Source of the DNA: Streptomyces sannanensis
GTDB lineage: Bacteria; Actinomycetota; Actinomycetes; Streptomycetales; Streptomycetaceae
NCBI RefSeq assembly: GCF_039536205.1
Contig: NZ_BAAAYL010000001.1
Location: forward strand, 6,014,001 to 6,078,000
DNA length: 64,000 nt
Direction of reading: 5' to 3'
In this document: piece after piece, positions 1-8,594 of the stretch
Layout of the letters: every line of letters starts with the position of its first letter
Numbering within the stretch: the stretch's first letter is position 1
Translations under genes and position numbers: made by a program
The notes under the pieces: model-generated
What the model was told of the DNA's origin: nothing
Seen by the model: only the letters and a program-made list of their open reading frames with translations
Database searches by the model: none

Positions 1-50
1 AGTCAAGAGTTGAGGGTGCCGAATCCCGATCGTTACCGCGCCGCGTGCCG

Positions 51-815
51 TCAGAAGCGGCCGGCGCCGAGGTCGCGAGAGACCGCACGCGCGCAGTCGC
101 GCACCGCCGCCACGAGCTCACCCCGCAGCTCGCCCGAGGGGCACACCCGCTCCACGGCGCCGGTGATGCCCACCGCCCCGACGGGCATGCGCCGCCGGTC
201 ATGGATGGGCGCGGCCACCGACGCGACGCCCTCCCAGGTCTCCTCCACGTCCGCGGCCCAGCCGCGCGCCCGTGTCAGGTCGAGGAGCCCCTCGAAGTCC
301 TCCAGCCCGGTCACCGTCCGCGGGGTGAAGGCCTTGCGTTCCGCCTCCACGACCTCGCTGTGCGCCACCGGGTCGTACGCGGACAGCACCTTGCCCAGTG
401 CGGTGGAGTGCAGCGGCTGCATCGCCCCGACCTCCAGCACCTGCCGGCTGTTGTCCGGCCGGAAGACGTGGTGCACGATCAGCACTCCCTGCTGATGCAG
501 CACGCCGAGATAGACGCTCTCGCCGCTCGAACGGGCCAGATCGTCGGCCCACACCAGCGCGCGGGCCCGGAGCTCGTGCACATCCAGATAGGTCGTGCCC
601 AGCCGCAGCAGCTCCGCACCCAGCTGGTAACGCCCCGACGCCTGGTCCTGCTCGACGAAGCCCTCGTGCTGCAGGGTGCGCAGGATTCCGTGCGCGGTGC
701 CCTTGGCCAGGCCGAGCGAGGAGGCGATGTCGGACAGTCCGAGCCGGCGTTCCCCGCCCGCGAGCAGCCGCAGCATCGCCGCCGCCCGTTCGAGCGACTG
801 GATGTTCTTCGCCAT
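51..815 (-). CDS. gylR: IclR-family glycerol operon repressor GylR
   Basis: Protein of 254 aa. An N-terminal winged helix (about residues 1-65, MAKNIQSLERAAAMLRLL onward) is followed by an IclR effector-binding domain (about 80-250). The sequence and its place beside metH match what I recall of Streptomyces GylR, which represses the glycerol catabolic operon in response to glycerol 3-phosphate. The gyl genes would lie leftwards, outside the window. I chose the ATG at 815 because GGAG lies just upstream; a GTG at 833 in frame is an alternative. It diverges from metH. A short dyad (GTTC-9 nt-GAAC) lies around 837-855 and could be an autoregulatory site. The family call is certain; the exact identity rests on memory of the S. 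coelicolor protein. Confidence 0.85.
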   Translation of the reverse strand: MAKNIQSLERAAAMLRLLAGGERRLGLSDIASSLGLAKGTAHGILRTLQHEGFVEQDQASGRYQLGAELLRLGTTYLDVHELRARALVWADDLARSSGESVYLGVLHQQGVLIVHHVFRPDNSRQVLEVGAMQPLHSTALGKVLSAYDPVAHSEVVEAERKAFTPRTVTGLEDFEGLLDLTRARGWAADVEETWEGVASVAAPIHDRRRMPVGAVGITGAVERVCPSGELRGELVAAVRDCARAVSRDLGAGRF

Positions 816-985
816 CGCTCCGCCCACCTCCACTCAAGTTCGACAATGCTGAACACTATCGGTCGATGTCGACCGCTGGCTGCCGTAGTGCCGACTCCGC
901 CGGCCAAGTGGATCCGGACATACGCACAGACAGCATGACGGCCGGTTCGTGGGACACCTGAGCGAGGTTGTCCACCACCCGGCTA

Positions 986-1048
986 CCCTGACGGCGTGCG
1001 GCTTCCTCCCGGAGGCCGCAAAGCCGACAGCCGTCGCACCTCAGGGAG
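986..1048 (+). promoter_or_regulatory. structured 5' leader of metH
   Basis: A nested fold can be drawn. A 9-bp hairpin pairs 998-1006 with 1011-1019 (loop TCCC, one G-U pair). It is enclosed by GACGGC (990-995) with GCCGTC (1030-1035), and then by CCCT (986-989) with AGGG (1043-1046). The last strand is part of the AGGGAG Shine-Dalgarno of metH, so the fold would hide the ribosome site. I do not recognise the consensus of a cobalamin, SAM-I, SAM-IV or SAH riboswitch. A TACCCT hexamer at 984-989 could instead be a -10 box, in which case the outer pair would not be transcribed. Confidence 0.4.
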
Positions 1049-1055
1049 CACTTCC

Positions 1056-4000
1056 ATGGCCTTGTTGCCGACCCGTTCCGCAGACAGCACGACCCGAGCC
1101 GCGGCTCTTCGTGAGGCGCTGGCCTCACGAGTCGTCGTCGCCGACGGCGCGATGGGCACCATGCTCCAGGCGCAGGACCCCTCTCTGGAGGACTTCCAGC
1201 AGCTCGAGGGTTGCAACGAGGTCCTGAACGTCACCCGCCCCGACATCGTCCGCTCCGTCCACGAGGCCTACTACTCGGTGGGCGTCGACTGCGTGGAGAC
1301 CAACACCTTCGGAGCGAACCTCGCGGCGCTGGGCGAGTACGACATCGCGCACCGCATCGTCGAGCTGTCGGAAGCCGGCGCCCGGATCGCCCGTGAGACC
1401 GCGGACGGCTTCACGGCGAAGGACGGCCGCGCCCGCTGGGTGCTCGGCTCGATGGGCCCCGGCACCAAGCTGCCGACCCTGGGACACGCCCCGTACGCCG
1501 CCCTGCGCGACGCGTACCAGCAGAACGCCGAGGGCCTGATCTCCGGCGGCGCGGACGCGCTGCTGGTGGAGACCACCCAGGACCTCCTCCAGACCAAGGC
1601 CGCCGTGCTCGGCGCCCGGCGCGCCCTGCACGTGGCCGGCCTCGACCTCCCGCTGATTGTTTCCGTCACCGTGGAGACGACCGGCACGATGCTGCTCGGC
1701 TCGGAGATCGGCGCCGCACTGACGGCCCTGGAGCCGCTGGGCGTCGACATGATCGGTCTGAACTGTGCCACCGGCCCCGCCGAGATGAGCGAGCACCTGC
1801 GCTACCTCGCCAGGAACTCCCGTATCCGGCTGTCCTGCATGCCGAACGCCGGTCTGCCGGTTCTCGGCAAGGACGGCGCGCACTACCCTCTGACGGCGGC
1901 CGAGCTGGCCGACGCCCAGGAGAACTTCGTCCGCGAGTACGGTCTCTCCCTGGTCGGCGGCTGCTGCGGTACGACACCGGAGCACCTGCGTCAGGTCGTC
2001 GAGCGGGTCCGCGACCTGACGCCGGCCGAGCGCGAGCCGCGCCCCGAGCCGGGCGCCGCCTCCCTCTACCAGATGGTGCCGTTCCGCCAGGAAACGTCAT
2101 ACCTCGCCATCGGCGAGCGCACGAACGCCAACGGTTCCAAGAAGTTCCGCGAGGCCATGCTGGAAGGCCGCTGGGACGACTGCGTGGAGATGGCCCGGGA
2201 CCAGATCCGCGAGGGCGCGCACATGCTGGACCTGTGCATCGACTACGTCGGCAGGGACGGGGTGGCGGACATGGAGGAGCTGGCGGGCCGCTTCGCCACC
2301 GCCTCCACTCTTCCCATCGTCCTGGACAGCACCGAGCCGGCGGTGCTGCGGGCAGGCCTGGAGAAGCTGGGCGGCCGTGCCGTCATCAACTCGGTCAACT
2401 ACGAGGACGGCGACGGCCCCGAGTCGCGCTTTGCGAAGGTCACCCGGCTGGCGGTGGAGCACGGCGCCGCCCTCATCGCGCTGACCATCGACGAGAACGG
2501 CCAGGCCCGTACCGCGGAGGACAAGGTCGCCATCGCCGAGCGGCTGATCGCGGACCTGACCGGGAACTGGGGGGTGCGCGAGTCGGACATACTCATCGAC
2601 TGCCTCACCTTCACCATCTGCACCGGGCAGGAGGAGTCCCGCAAGGACGGCATCGCCACCATCGAGGCGATCCGTGAGCTCAAGCGCCGCCACCCGGACG
2701 TCCAGACCACCCTCGGCCTGTCCAACATCTCCTTCGGCCTGAACCCGGCCGCGCGGATCGTGCTGAACTCCGTCTTCCTCGACGAGTGCGTCAAGGCGGG
2801 CCTGGACTCGGCGATCGTCCACGCGTCGAAGATCCTGCCGATCGCCCGTCTGGACGAGGAACAGGTCAGGACCGCCCTCGACCTGATCCACGACCGGCGC
2901 ACCGAGGGCTACGACCCGCTGCAGAAGCTCCTCGAGCTCTTCGAGGGCGTGGACACCAAGTCCATGAAGGCCGGCAAGGCCCGGGAGCTGCTCGCCCTCC
3001 CACTGGAGGAGCGGCTCAAGCGCCGCATCATCGACGGCGAGAAGAACGGACTGGAGGCCGACCTCGAAGAGGCCCTGACGACCCGTCCCGCGCTGGACAT
3101 CGTCAACGAGACGCTGCTGGACGGCATGAAGGTGGTCGGTGACCTCTTCGGCTCCGGGCAGATGCAGCTGCCGTTCGTGCTCCAGTCCGCCGAGGTCATG
3201 AAGTCCGCCGTGGCCCACCTGGAGCCGCACATGGAGAAGTCCGGCGCTGAGGGCAAGGGCACCATCGTGCTCGCCACCGTGCGCGGCGACGTTCACGACA
3301 TCGGCAAGAACCTCGTCGACATCATCCTGTCCAACAACGGCTACAACGTCGTCAACCTCGGCATCAAGCAGCCCGTCTCGGCGATCCTGGACGCCGCCGA
3401 GGAGCACGACGCCGACGTCATCGGCATGTCCGGCCTCCTGGTCAAGTCCACCGTGATCATGAAGGAGAACCTGGAGGAGCTCAACCAGCGCAAGCTGGCC
3501 GCCCGGTACCCGGTCATCCTCGGTGGAGCGGCCCTCACCCGCGCCTACGTCGAGCAGGACCTGCACGAGATCTACGAGGGCGAAGTCCGCTACGCCCGCG
3601 ACGCTTTCGAGGGCCTGCGCCTGATGGACGCCCTGATCGCGGTCAAGCGCGGAGTCCCCGGCGCCACCCTGCCCGAACTCAAGCAGCGCAGGGTCAGGGC
3701 CACCGCCACCTCCGTGGCCGAGACTGCGACGTCAGCGGCTGGCGCCGCGGGCCCCGAGGAGGGTGCGGTCCGGTCCGACGTGGCCACCGACAACCGTGTC
3801 CCGGAGCCGCCCTTCTGGGGCACTCGGGTGGTCAAGGGCATCCAGCTCAAGGAGTACGCCTCCTGGCTGGACGAGGGCGCCCTGTTCAAGGGCCAGTGGG
3901 GCCTCAAGCAGGCCCGTACCGGTGAAGGCCCCTCGTACGAGGAGCTCGTCGAGACCGAGGGCCGGCCGCGGCTGCGCGGCTGGCTGGAGCAGCTGCACAC

Positions 4001-4592
4001 CAGGAGCATGCTGGAAGCCGCCGTCGTGTACGGCTACTTCCCGTGTGTGTCCAAGGGCGACGACCTGATCATCCTGGACGACCGGGGCAACGAGCGCACC
4101 CGTTTCACCTTCCCCCGCCAGCGGCGCGGCCGCCGGCTGTGCCTGGCGGACTTCTTCCGCCCGGACGAGTCGGGCGAGACCGATGTCGTCGGTCTGCAGG
4201 TCGTCACGGTCGGCTCGAGGATCGGTGAGGCGACCGCCGAGCTGTTCGAGGCCAACGCCTACCGCGACTACCTCGAACTCCACGGCCTGTCCGTGCAGTT
4301 GGCCGAGGCCCTCGCGGAGCACTGGCACGCGCGGGTGCGCGCCGAGCTCGGCTTCGCCACCGAGGACCCGGCGGACGTCGAGGATATGTTCGCGCTCAAG
4401 TACCGCGGTGCCCGCTTCTCGCTCGGCTACGGCGCCTGCCCCGATCTGGAGGACCGGGCCAAGATCGCCGAGCTGCTCCGGCCGGAGCGGATCGGGGTCG
4501 TGCTGTCCGAGGAGTACCAGCTCCACCCGGAGCAGTCCACCGACGCCATCGTGATCCACCACCCCGAGGCGAAGTACTTCAACGCGCGCTGA
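1056..4592 (+). CDS. metH: cobalamin-dependent methionine synthase
   Basis: Protein of 1178 aa, full length for MetH. It transfers the methyl group of 5-methyltetrahydrofolate to homocysteine through methylcobalamin, in the cytoplasm. Domains in order: homocysteine-binding barrel with zinc ligands C237 and C303/C304 (GGCCGTT); pterin-binding barrel beginning at GERTNANGSKKFREAM; cobalamin cap and Rossmann domain with GDVHDIGK, where H747 is the lower axial cobalt ligand; C-terminal AdoMet reactivation domain ending near AKYFNAR. I chose the ATG at 1056 because AGGGAG lies 8 nt upstream; a GTG at 996 in frame lies inside the leader hairpin. It is transcribed away from gylR. A hairpin at 4637-4667 follows. 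Confidence 0.97.
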   Translation: MALLPTRSADSTTRAAALREALASRVVVADGAMGTMLQAQDPSLEDFQQLEGCNEVLNVTRPDIVRSVHEAYYSVGVDCVETNTFGANLAALGEYDIAHRIVELSEAGARIARETADGFTAKDGRARWVLGSMGPGTKLPTLGHAPYAALRDAYQQNAEGLISGGADALLVETTQDLLQTKAAVLGARRALHVAGLDLPLIVSVTVETTGTMLLGSEIGAALTALEPLGVDMIGLNCATGPAEMSEHLRYLARNSRIRLSCMPNAGLPVLGKDGAHYPLTAAELADAQENFVREYGLSLVGGCCGTTPEHLRQVVERVRDLTPAEREPRPEPGAASLYQMVPFRQETSYLAIGERTNANGSKKFREAMLEGRWDDCVEMARDQIREGAHMLDLCIDYVGRDGVADMEELAGRFATASTLPIVLDSTEPAVLRAGLEKLGGRAVINSVNYEDGDGPESRFAKVTRLAVEHGAALIALTIDENGQARTAEDKVAIAERLIADLTGNWGVRESDILIDCLTFTICTGQEESRKDGIATIEAIRELKRRHPDVQTTLGLSNISFGLNPAARIVLNSVFLDECVKAGLDSAIVHASKILPIARLDEEQVRTALDLIHDRRTEGYDPLQKLLELFEGVDTKSMKAGKARELLALPLEERLKRRIIDGEKNGLEADLEEALTTRPALDIVNETLLDGMKVVGDLFGSGQMQLPFVLQSAEVMKSAVAHLEPHMEKSGAEGKGTIVLATVRGDVHDIGKNLVDIILSNNGYNVVNLGIKQPVSAILDAAEEHDADVIGMSGLLVKSTVIMKENLEELNQRKLAARYPVILGGAALTRAYVEQDLHEIYEGEVRYARDAFEGLRLMDALIAVKRGVPGATLPELKQRRVRATATSVAETATSAAGAAGPEEGAVRSDVATDNRVPEPPFWGTRVVKGIQLKEYASWLDEGALFKGQWGLKQARTGEGPSYEELVETEGRPRLRGWLEQLHTRSMLEAAVVYGYFPCVSKGDDLIILDDRGNERTRFTFPRQRRGRRLCLADFFRPDESGETDVVGLQVVTVGSRIGEATAELFEANAYRDYLELHGLSVQLAEALAEHWHARVRAELGFATEDPADVEDMFALKYRGARFSLGYGACPDLEDRAKIAELLRPERIGVVLSEEYQLHPEQSTDAIVIHHPEAKYFNAR

Positions 4593-4636
4593 GCCGCGCA
4601 CACAGGACCGGCACGACGTACACTTGTCGGTCCCAT

Positions 4637-4667
4637 ACAGGCCGGTCGCCCATGGCGGCCGGCCTGT
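4637..4667 (+). terminator. 14-bp hairpin after metH
   Basis: Arms 4637-4650 and 4654-4667 pair over 14 bp with one G-U, around a CAT loop. There is no T-run. A TACACT hexamer at 4618-4623 could be a -10 box for the next gene, so the hairpin may lie in that gene's 5' UTR instead of ending metH transcripts. Confidence 0.5.
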
Positions 4668-4692
4668 GCGTCCCCCATGGAGGTGTGCCCGG

Positions 4693-5394
4693 ATGACCAG
4701 CACGGTCCCCGCGTCCTCGGCCCGTACCAGCGAGGGTTCGGCCCTGCAGGCCGTCTTCCTCGACATGGACGGCACTCTCGTGGACACCGAGGGATTCTGG
4801 TGGGACGTGGAGAGGGAGATCTTCGCCGGCCTCGGGCACAGCCTCGACGAGGCATGGCGGGACGTCGTGGTCGGCGGACCCATGACGCGCAGCGCCGGCT
4901 ATCTCATCGAGGCCACGGGCGCGGACATCACCCTTGCCGAGCTCACGGTCCTGCTCAACGAGCGCTTCGAGGAGCGGATCGGGGGCGGAGTGCAGCTGAT
5001 GCCGGGTGCCGAGCGGCTGCTCGCCGAACTGGCCCGCCACAATGTGCCCACCGCCCTGGTCTCGGCCTCCCATCGGCGCATCATCGACCGGGTGCTGCAC
5101 GCGCTGGGGCGGGACAACTTCCGGCTGACCGTCGCCGGTGACGAGGTGGCGCGTACGAAGCCGCATCCCGACCCGTATCTGCTCGCGGCCCAGGGTCTGG
5201 GCGCGGACCCCACCCGCTGCGTGGTGATCGAGGACACGGCGACCGGCGTGGCGGCCGCCGAAGGGGCGGGCTGCCGGGTGGTCGCCGTGCCGTCCGTGGC
5301 CCCCATCGCACCGGCGCTCGGCCGGGTGGTCGTGCAATCGCTGGAAGAAGTCGACCTGCCATTTCTCAGAACTCTCATCACCGGGATGAACTGA
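4693..5394 (+). CDS. HAD-superfamily phosphatase (beta-phosphoglucomutase-like)
   Basis: Protein of 233 aa. Motif I DMDGTLVDTEG (D and D catalytic) lies near residues 20-30, motif II S near VSASHRR, motif III lysine in ARTKPHPDPYLLAA, and motif IV in VIEDTATGVAAAEGAGC. A helical cap lies between motifs I and II, as in subclass IA phosphatases and phosphoglucomutases. The substrate cannot be told from sequence. I chose the ATG at 4693 because GGAGGTG stands about 8 nt upstream. It follows metH at about 100 nt and may be read with it or from its own TACACT promoter. Confidence 0.85.
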   Translation: MTSTVPASSARTSEGSALQAVFLDMDGTLVDTEGFWWDVEREIFAGLGHSLDEAWRDVVVGGPMTRSAGYLIEATGADITLAELTVLLNERFEERIGGGVQLMPGAERLLAELARHNVPTALVSASHRRIIDRVLHALGRDNFRLTVAGDEVARTKPHPDPYLLAAQGLGADPTRCVVIEDTATGVAAAEGAGCRVVAVPSVAPIAPALGRVVVQSLEEVDLPFLRTLITGMN

Positions 5395-5853
5395 AGATTT
5401 CACGCAGAGTGCACCCCCGAACAGGAAGCAACGCTCGGCGTCCGGCCATGCATTTTCCGTAACCGCCTCCGCGCGTGACGTTGGTCACCCGGAGGTCGAC
5501 GGCGCCCGGGCGGCGCCGTGGCCGAACCTCGTCCGATGGCCGGATTCGAGCGTCCTTGTGTCCCGATTGGTGGGGGGCTGTACGAATCATTCCCGTGCAT
5601 CGGTATCCGCACTGCGGAATTTGTGGACGCTTGTGATTACCGCTCAAGTAGGGCCAGTTCCAGTTCGAGTGGCGCCTCCCACTAATGTCTTCGCCGGAAC
5701 TCCGCCGTACATCACCTGGACCCGGCCCCATCGAGTCGCCGGGCTCTTAGGCCCGATCGCTCTGTACCGGCCCGATCGCACGCCCCATCCGGGCTGCCGC
5801 GGCGGAGTCTCGCATGCCGCCGTATCTCAGGCCGGACTAGGAGAACCACCAGG
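5395..5853. other. 459-nt intergenic region
   Basis: No coding sequence is convincing here. The left part holds a terminator-like hairpin (ACGGCGCC 5499-5506 with GGCGCCGT 5512-5519). The rest is a long upstream region for the solute-binding protein gene. AGGAGAACC just before 5854 is its ribosome site. The stretch around 5560-5660 is less G+C-rich than its surroundings and is the likeliest promoter location, but I could not fix -10/-35 boxes. Confidence 0.4.
5499..5519 (+). terminator. short hairpin after HAD gene
   Basis: An 8-bp perfect stem with a 5-nt loop lies 105 nt after the HAD stop codon. There is no T-run. Confidence 0.4.
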
Positions 5854-7449
5854 ATGAAGCGCAAGACTCTGGCGCTGCCGGCCCTCATCGGGCTTCTCGC
5901 CCCCACGCTCGCCGCGTGCGGTTCCGATGACGAGGGGGCCATGAAGGCCATCGTCGTGGGCACCACCGACGAGTTCGAGGCCACCGAGGACGCCCCCGCC
6001 CCCTTCGACCCGGCGTACGCATACGACGCGGGTTCCTGGAACATCCTGCGCCAGACCACCCAGACGCTGATGCATCTCCCGCGCGGCGGCGGCGAGCCGG
6101 TTCCCGAGGCGGCTTCCAAGTGCGCCTTCACCGACACGGAGAACGAGAGCTACCGCTGCACCCTGCGTTCGGGGCTGAAGTTCTCCGACGGGAACGCGCT
6201 CACCGTCGCCGACGTGAAGTTCTCCATCGAGCGGGTGCTCGAGATCAAGGACGACAACGGCCCGGTCTCCCTGCTGGCCAACATCGACACCGTCGAGACC
6301 AAGGGCGACGCGGAGATCGTCTTCCACCTCAAGAAGCCGGACGCCACGTTCCCGTACAAGCTGGCCACGCCGGCCGCGAGCATCGTCGACCAGGATGTGT
6401 ACAACAAGTCGAAGCTGCGCGACGGCTTCGAGGTGTCCGGGTCCGGCCCGTACACGATGACGGCCGAGGTGAAGGACAAGAAGCTCGTCAAGGCGGTCTT
6501 CACCAAGAACCCCAACTATCAGGGCGACCTGAAGCTCAACAACGAGAAGGTCGAACTGCGGTCCTTCGCCGACGCCGAGGCCATGGACACCGCCCTCACC
6601 GACGGCCGGATCGACGTGATGACCCGGACCCTGTCGCCCGACCAGATCGAGCGGATGTCCGGGAAGCCGAGCAAGGACGTCGAGCTCGTCGAAATGCCGG
6701 GCCTGGAGATCCGCTACCTCGCCTTCAACACCAAGGACCCCTCGGTGAAGGACAAGGCGGTCCGCCAGGCGATGGCCTCGGTCATCGACCGCACCGCCAT
6801 CACCTCGGGCGTGTACGGGACCACCGCGGAGCCCCTCTACTCACTGATCCCGACGTCCATCGCCGGACACACCAACTCGTTCTACAACAAGTACGGTGAG
6901 CCGGACACGCAGAAGGCCGCGAAGATCCTGAGCGAGGCCGGTGTCTCGACGCCGGTGAAGCTGACGCTCCACTACACCACCGACCACTACGGTGCCGGTA
7001 CGGCCAAGGAGTTCGAGACGCTCAAGAAGCAGTTGAACGATACGGGGCTCTTCGACGTCGACATCCAGGGAACCGCCTGGTCCGAGTTCCGTCCGGCCCA
7101 GAAGAAGGGCGAGTACGCCGTCTACGGCCTCGGCTGGTTCCCCGACTACCCCGACCCCGACAACTTCGTCGCGCCGTTCCTCGACGAGGACAACTTCCTC
7201 AACACCCCGTACGCGAACGAGGAGATCCGCAGCAACCTCATCCCCGAGTCGCGCCGCGCGAGCGACCGCAACCAGGCTGCCTCGTCCTTCCAGAAGGTCC
7301 AGGACATCGTGGCCGCCGATGTCCCGGTGCTGCCGCTCTGGCAGGGCAAGCAGTACGTCGCCGCACGCGCAAACATCACGGGCGTCGAATGGGCGCTCAA
7401 CGCCTCATCCGACCTGCAGCTGTGGGAACTGGGCCGAGGCGTCGAATGA
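5854..7449 (+). CDS. ABC transporter solute-binding lipoprotein, family 5
   Basis: Protein of 531 aa with a lipoprotein signal peptide. The lipobox LAAC gives lipid-modified C22, followed by GSDDEG. The rest matches the SBP_bac_5 (oligopeptide/nickel/dipeptide) fold: a conserved core around RSGLKFSDGNALTVADVKFS and a C-terminal lobe ending at LQLWELGRG. It would capture a peptide or related solute outside the membrane and hand it to an ABC permease. No permease or ATPase gene is adjacent, so it is an orphan binding protein here. AGGAGAACCACCAGG precedes the ATG. A strong terminator follows at 7479. Confidence 0.9.
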   Translation: MKRKTLALPALIGLLAPTLAACGSDDEGAMKAIVVGTTDEFEATEDAPAPFDPAYAYDAGSWNILRQTTQTLMHLPRGGGEPVPEAASKCAFTDTENESYRCTLRSGLKFSDGNALTVADVKFSIERVLEIKDDNGPVSLLANIDTVETKGDAEIVFHLKKPDATFPYKLATPAASIVDQDVYNKSKLRDGFEVSGSGPYTMTAEVKDKKLVKAVFTKNPNYQGDLKLNNEKVELRSFADAEAMDTALTDGRIDVMTRTLSPDQIERMSGKPSKDVELVEMPGLEIRYLAFNTKDPSVKDKAVRQAMASVIDRTAITSGVYGTTAEPLYSLIPTSIAGHTNSFYNKYGEPDTQKAAKILSEAGVSTPVKLTLHYTTDHYGAGTAKEFETLKKQLNDTGLFDVDIQGTAWSEFRPAQKKGEYAVYGLGWFPDYPDPDNFVAPFLDEDNFLNTPYANEEIRSNLIPESRRASDRNQAASSFQKVQDIVAADVPVLPLWQGKQYVAARANITGVEWALNASSDLQLWELGRGVE

Positions 7450-7478
7450 CCCCGCAGCAAGACATCGGGTAACCGCAC

Positions 7479-7502
7479 GGCCCCCGTCCTGTGACGGGGG
7501 CC
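7479..7502 (+). terminator. terminator after solute-binding protein gene
   Basis: GGCCCCCGTC (7479-7488) pairs perfectly with GACGGGGGCC (7493-7502) around CTGT. CGACTCCTTTC follows. It lies 30 nt after the stop codon. Confidence 0.8.
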
Positions 7503-7527
7503 GACTCCTTTCGAGGGCGCCGATCTC

Positions 7528-7606
7528 CAGCCCGTCCGGCGCTTGAGGACGGCACCCCGGCCGCCGGAGCGGGGGCGTCACCCCCCGCTCCGGCGGCCGG
7601 GGTGCC
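7528..7606. repeat. Streptomyces-type intergenic repeat and 25-bp hairpin
   Basis: A motif beginning CAGCCCGTCCGGCGCTTGAG (7528) resembles a short repeat I recall between genes in many Streptomyces genomes. Directly after it, 7551-7575 and 7582-7606 form a perfect 25-bp stem around a 6-nt loop. The structure lies between convergent genes and may end transcription from both sides. Confidence 0.6.
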
Positions 7607-7649
7607 GCTCAGCGACGGCGCCTCGCGGCCCGCTCACGCAGGGGGCCGC

Positions 7650-8321
7650 TCACTGACCGCCCGGCCGCACCAAACCGCTCTCGTACGCGTACACCGCGGC
7701 CTGCACCCGGTCCCGCAGCCCCAGCTTCGTCAGCACATGGCCCACATGCGTCTTGACCGTCGTCTCACTGACGAACAGATCCGCGGCGATCTCCGCGTTG
7801 GACAGTCCCCGCGCGACCAGCTTGAGGACCTCGACCTCACGCTCCGTCAGCGTCTGCAGGGTGTCCGGCACCGGCTCCTCGCCGGACGGCAGATGATCCG
7901 CGTACTTGTCGAGCAGCCGACGCGTGATGCTCGGCGCCAGCATCGCCTCGCCCGCGGCGACCACGCGGATCGCCTGGATCAGCTCATGGGCCGGCGCGTC
8001 CTTCAGCAGGAAGCCGCTCGCCCCCGCCTTCAGCGCCTCGACGACATACTCGTCGAGGTCGAACGTGGTCAGCACCAGCACCTTCGCCGGGCCGTCCCGT
8101 CCCGGACCGGTGATCTGCCGGGTCGCCTCGACACCGTCCATCCGGGGCATCCGGATGTCCATCAGCACCACATCGGGCTGAAGCGCCCGCACCTGATCGA
8201 GGGCCTGCAGGCCGTCCCCGGCCTCTCCGACCACCGCGATGTCCTGTTCGGCCTCCAGGATCATCCGGAAGCCGGTGCGCAGCAGCGGCTGGTCGTCGAC
8301 CAATAGGACGCGGATCGCCAC
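7650..8321 (-). CDS. NarL/LuxR-family response regulator
   Basis: Protein of 223 aa. The receiver domain (1-120) has the acidic pair D9/D10, phospho-acceptor D55 in VVLMDIRMP and a switch threonine in VLVLTTFD. The C-terminal LuxR-type helix-turn-helix (about 155-215) includes LTEREVEVLKLVARGLSNAE. I chose the GTG at 8321 because GGAGGAG lies upstream; a start at 8354 has no ribosome site. No histidine kinase gene is beside it. It is convergent with the solute-binding protein gene across the hairpin at 7551-7606. Confidence 0.92.
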   Translation of the reverse strand: MAIRVLLVDDQPLLRTGFRMILEAEQDIAVVGEAGDGLQALDQVRALQPDVVLMDIRMPRMDGVEATRQITGPGRDGPAKVLVLTTFDLDEYVVEALKAGASGFLLKDAPAHELIQAIRVVAAGEAMLAPSITRRLLDKYADHLPSGEEPVPDTLQTLTEREVEVLKLVARGLSNAEIAADLFVSETTVKTHVGHVLTKLGLRDRVQAAVYAYESGLVRPGGQ

Positions 8322-8432
8322 GGGATCTCCTCCGATTTGCTTGACCGGCCCCATTCTGCCCTGACGCCGCGATCACGACTCCGCCGGGCGTACCGGCATC
8401 GGCCGCACCGCCCCGAGGACGACCCCCGGACC

Positions 8433-8594
8433 CCCGGCAGAACTGCCGAGGGAGCCCTCACTTGCCGGGCGCAGCGGCAGCGCCTGTGCCGATCCGGGGG
8501 ACGCCCCCCCGGCCCACCCGGCAGAGCCGCCGAGGGCGTCCTCACCCGGCAGAGCCGCCGGGGGCGTCCTCACCCGCCGGGCGCAGCGGCAGCG
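8433..8594. repeat. degenerate 28-bp tandem repeats at the 3' end of the nuclease gene
   Basis: Units resembling CCCGGCAGAGCCGCCGAG start at 8433, 8517 and 8545; the last two are exactly 28 nt apart. A CGCAGCGGCAGCG block occurs at 8470 and again at 8582, 112 nt (four units) apart. On the minus strand the units read as decaying copies of the nuclease C-terminus (LPLRPAGEDAPGGSAG). The nuclease stop codon (8542-8544) lies inside the array. Confidence 0.65.

Noticed and set aside
961..1055. cobalamin or SAM riboswitch before metH
   Set aside because: The leader folds, but I find no B12 box or SAM-type core; kept only as an unassigned structured leader.
7650..8321. two-component pair with a kinase next door
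   Set aside because: The adjacent genes encode a solute-binding protein and a nuclease; no histidine kinase is present.
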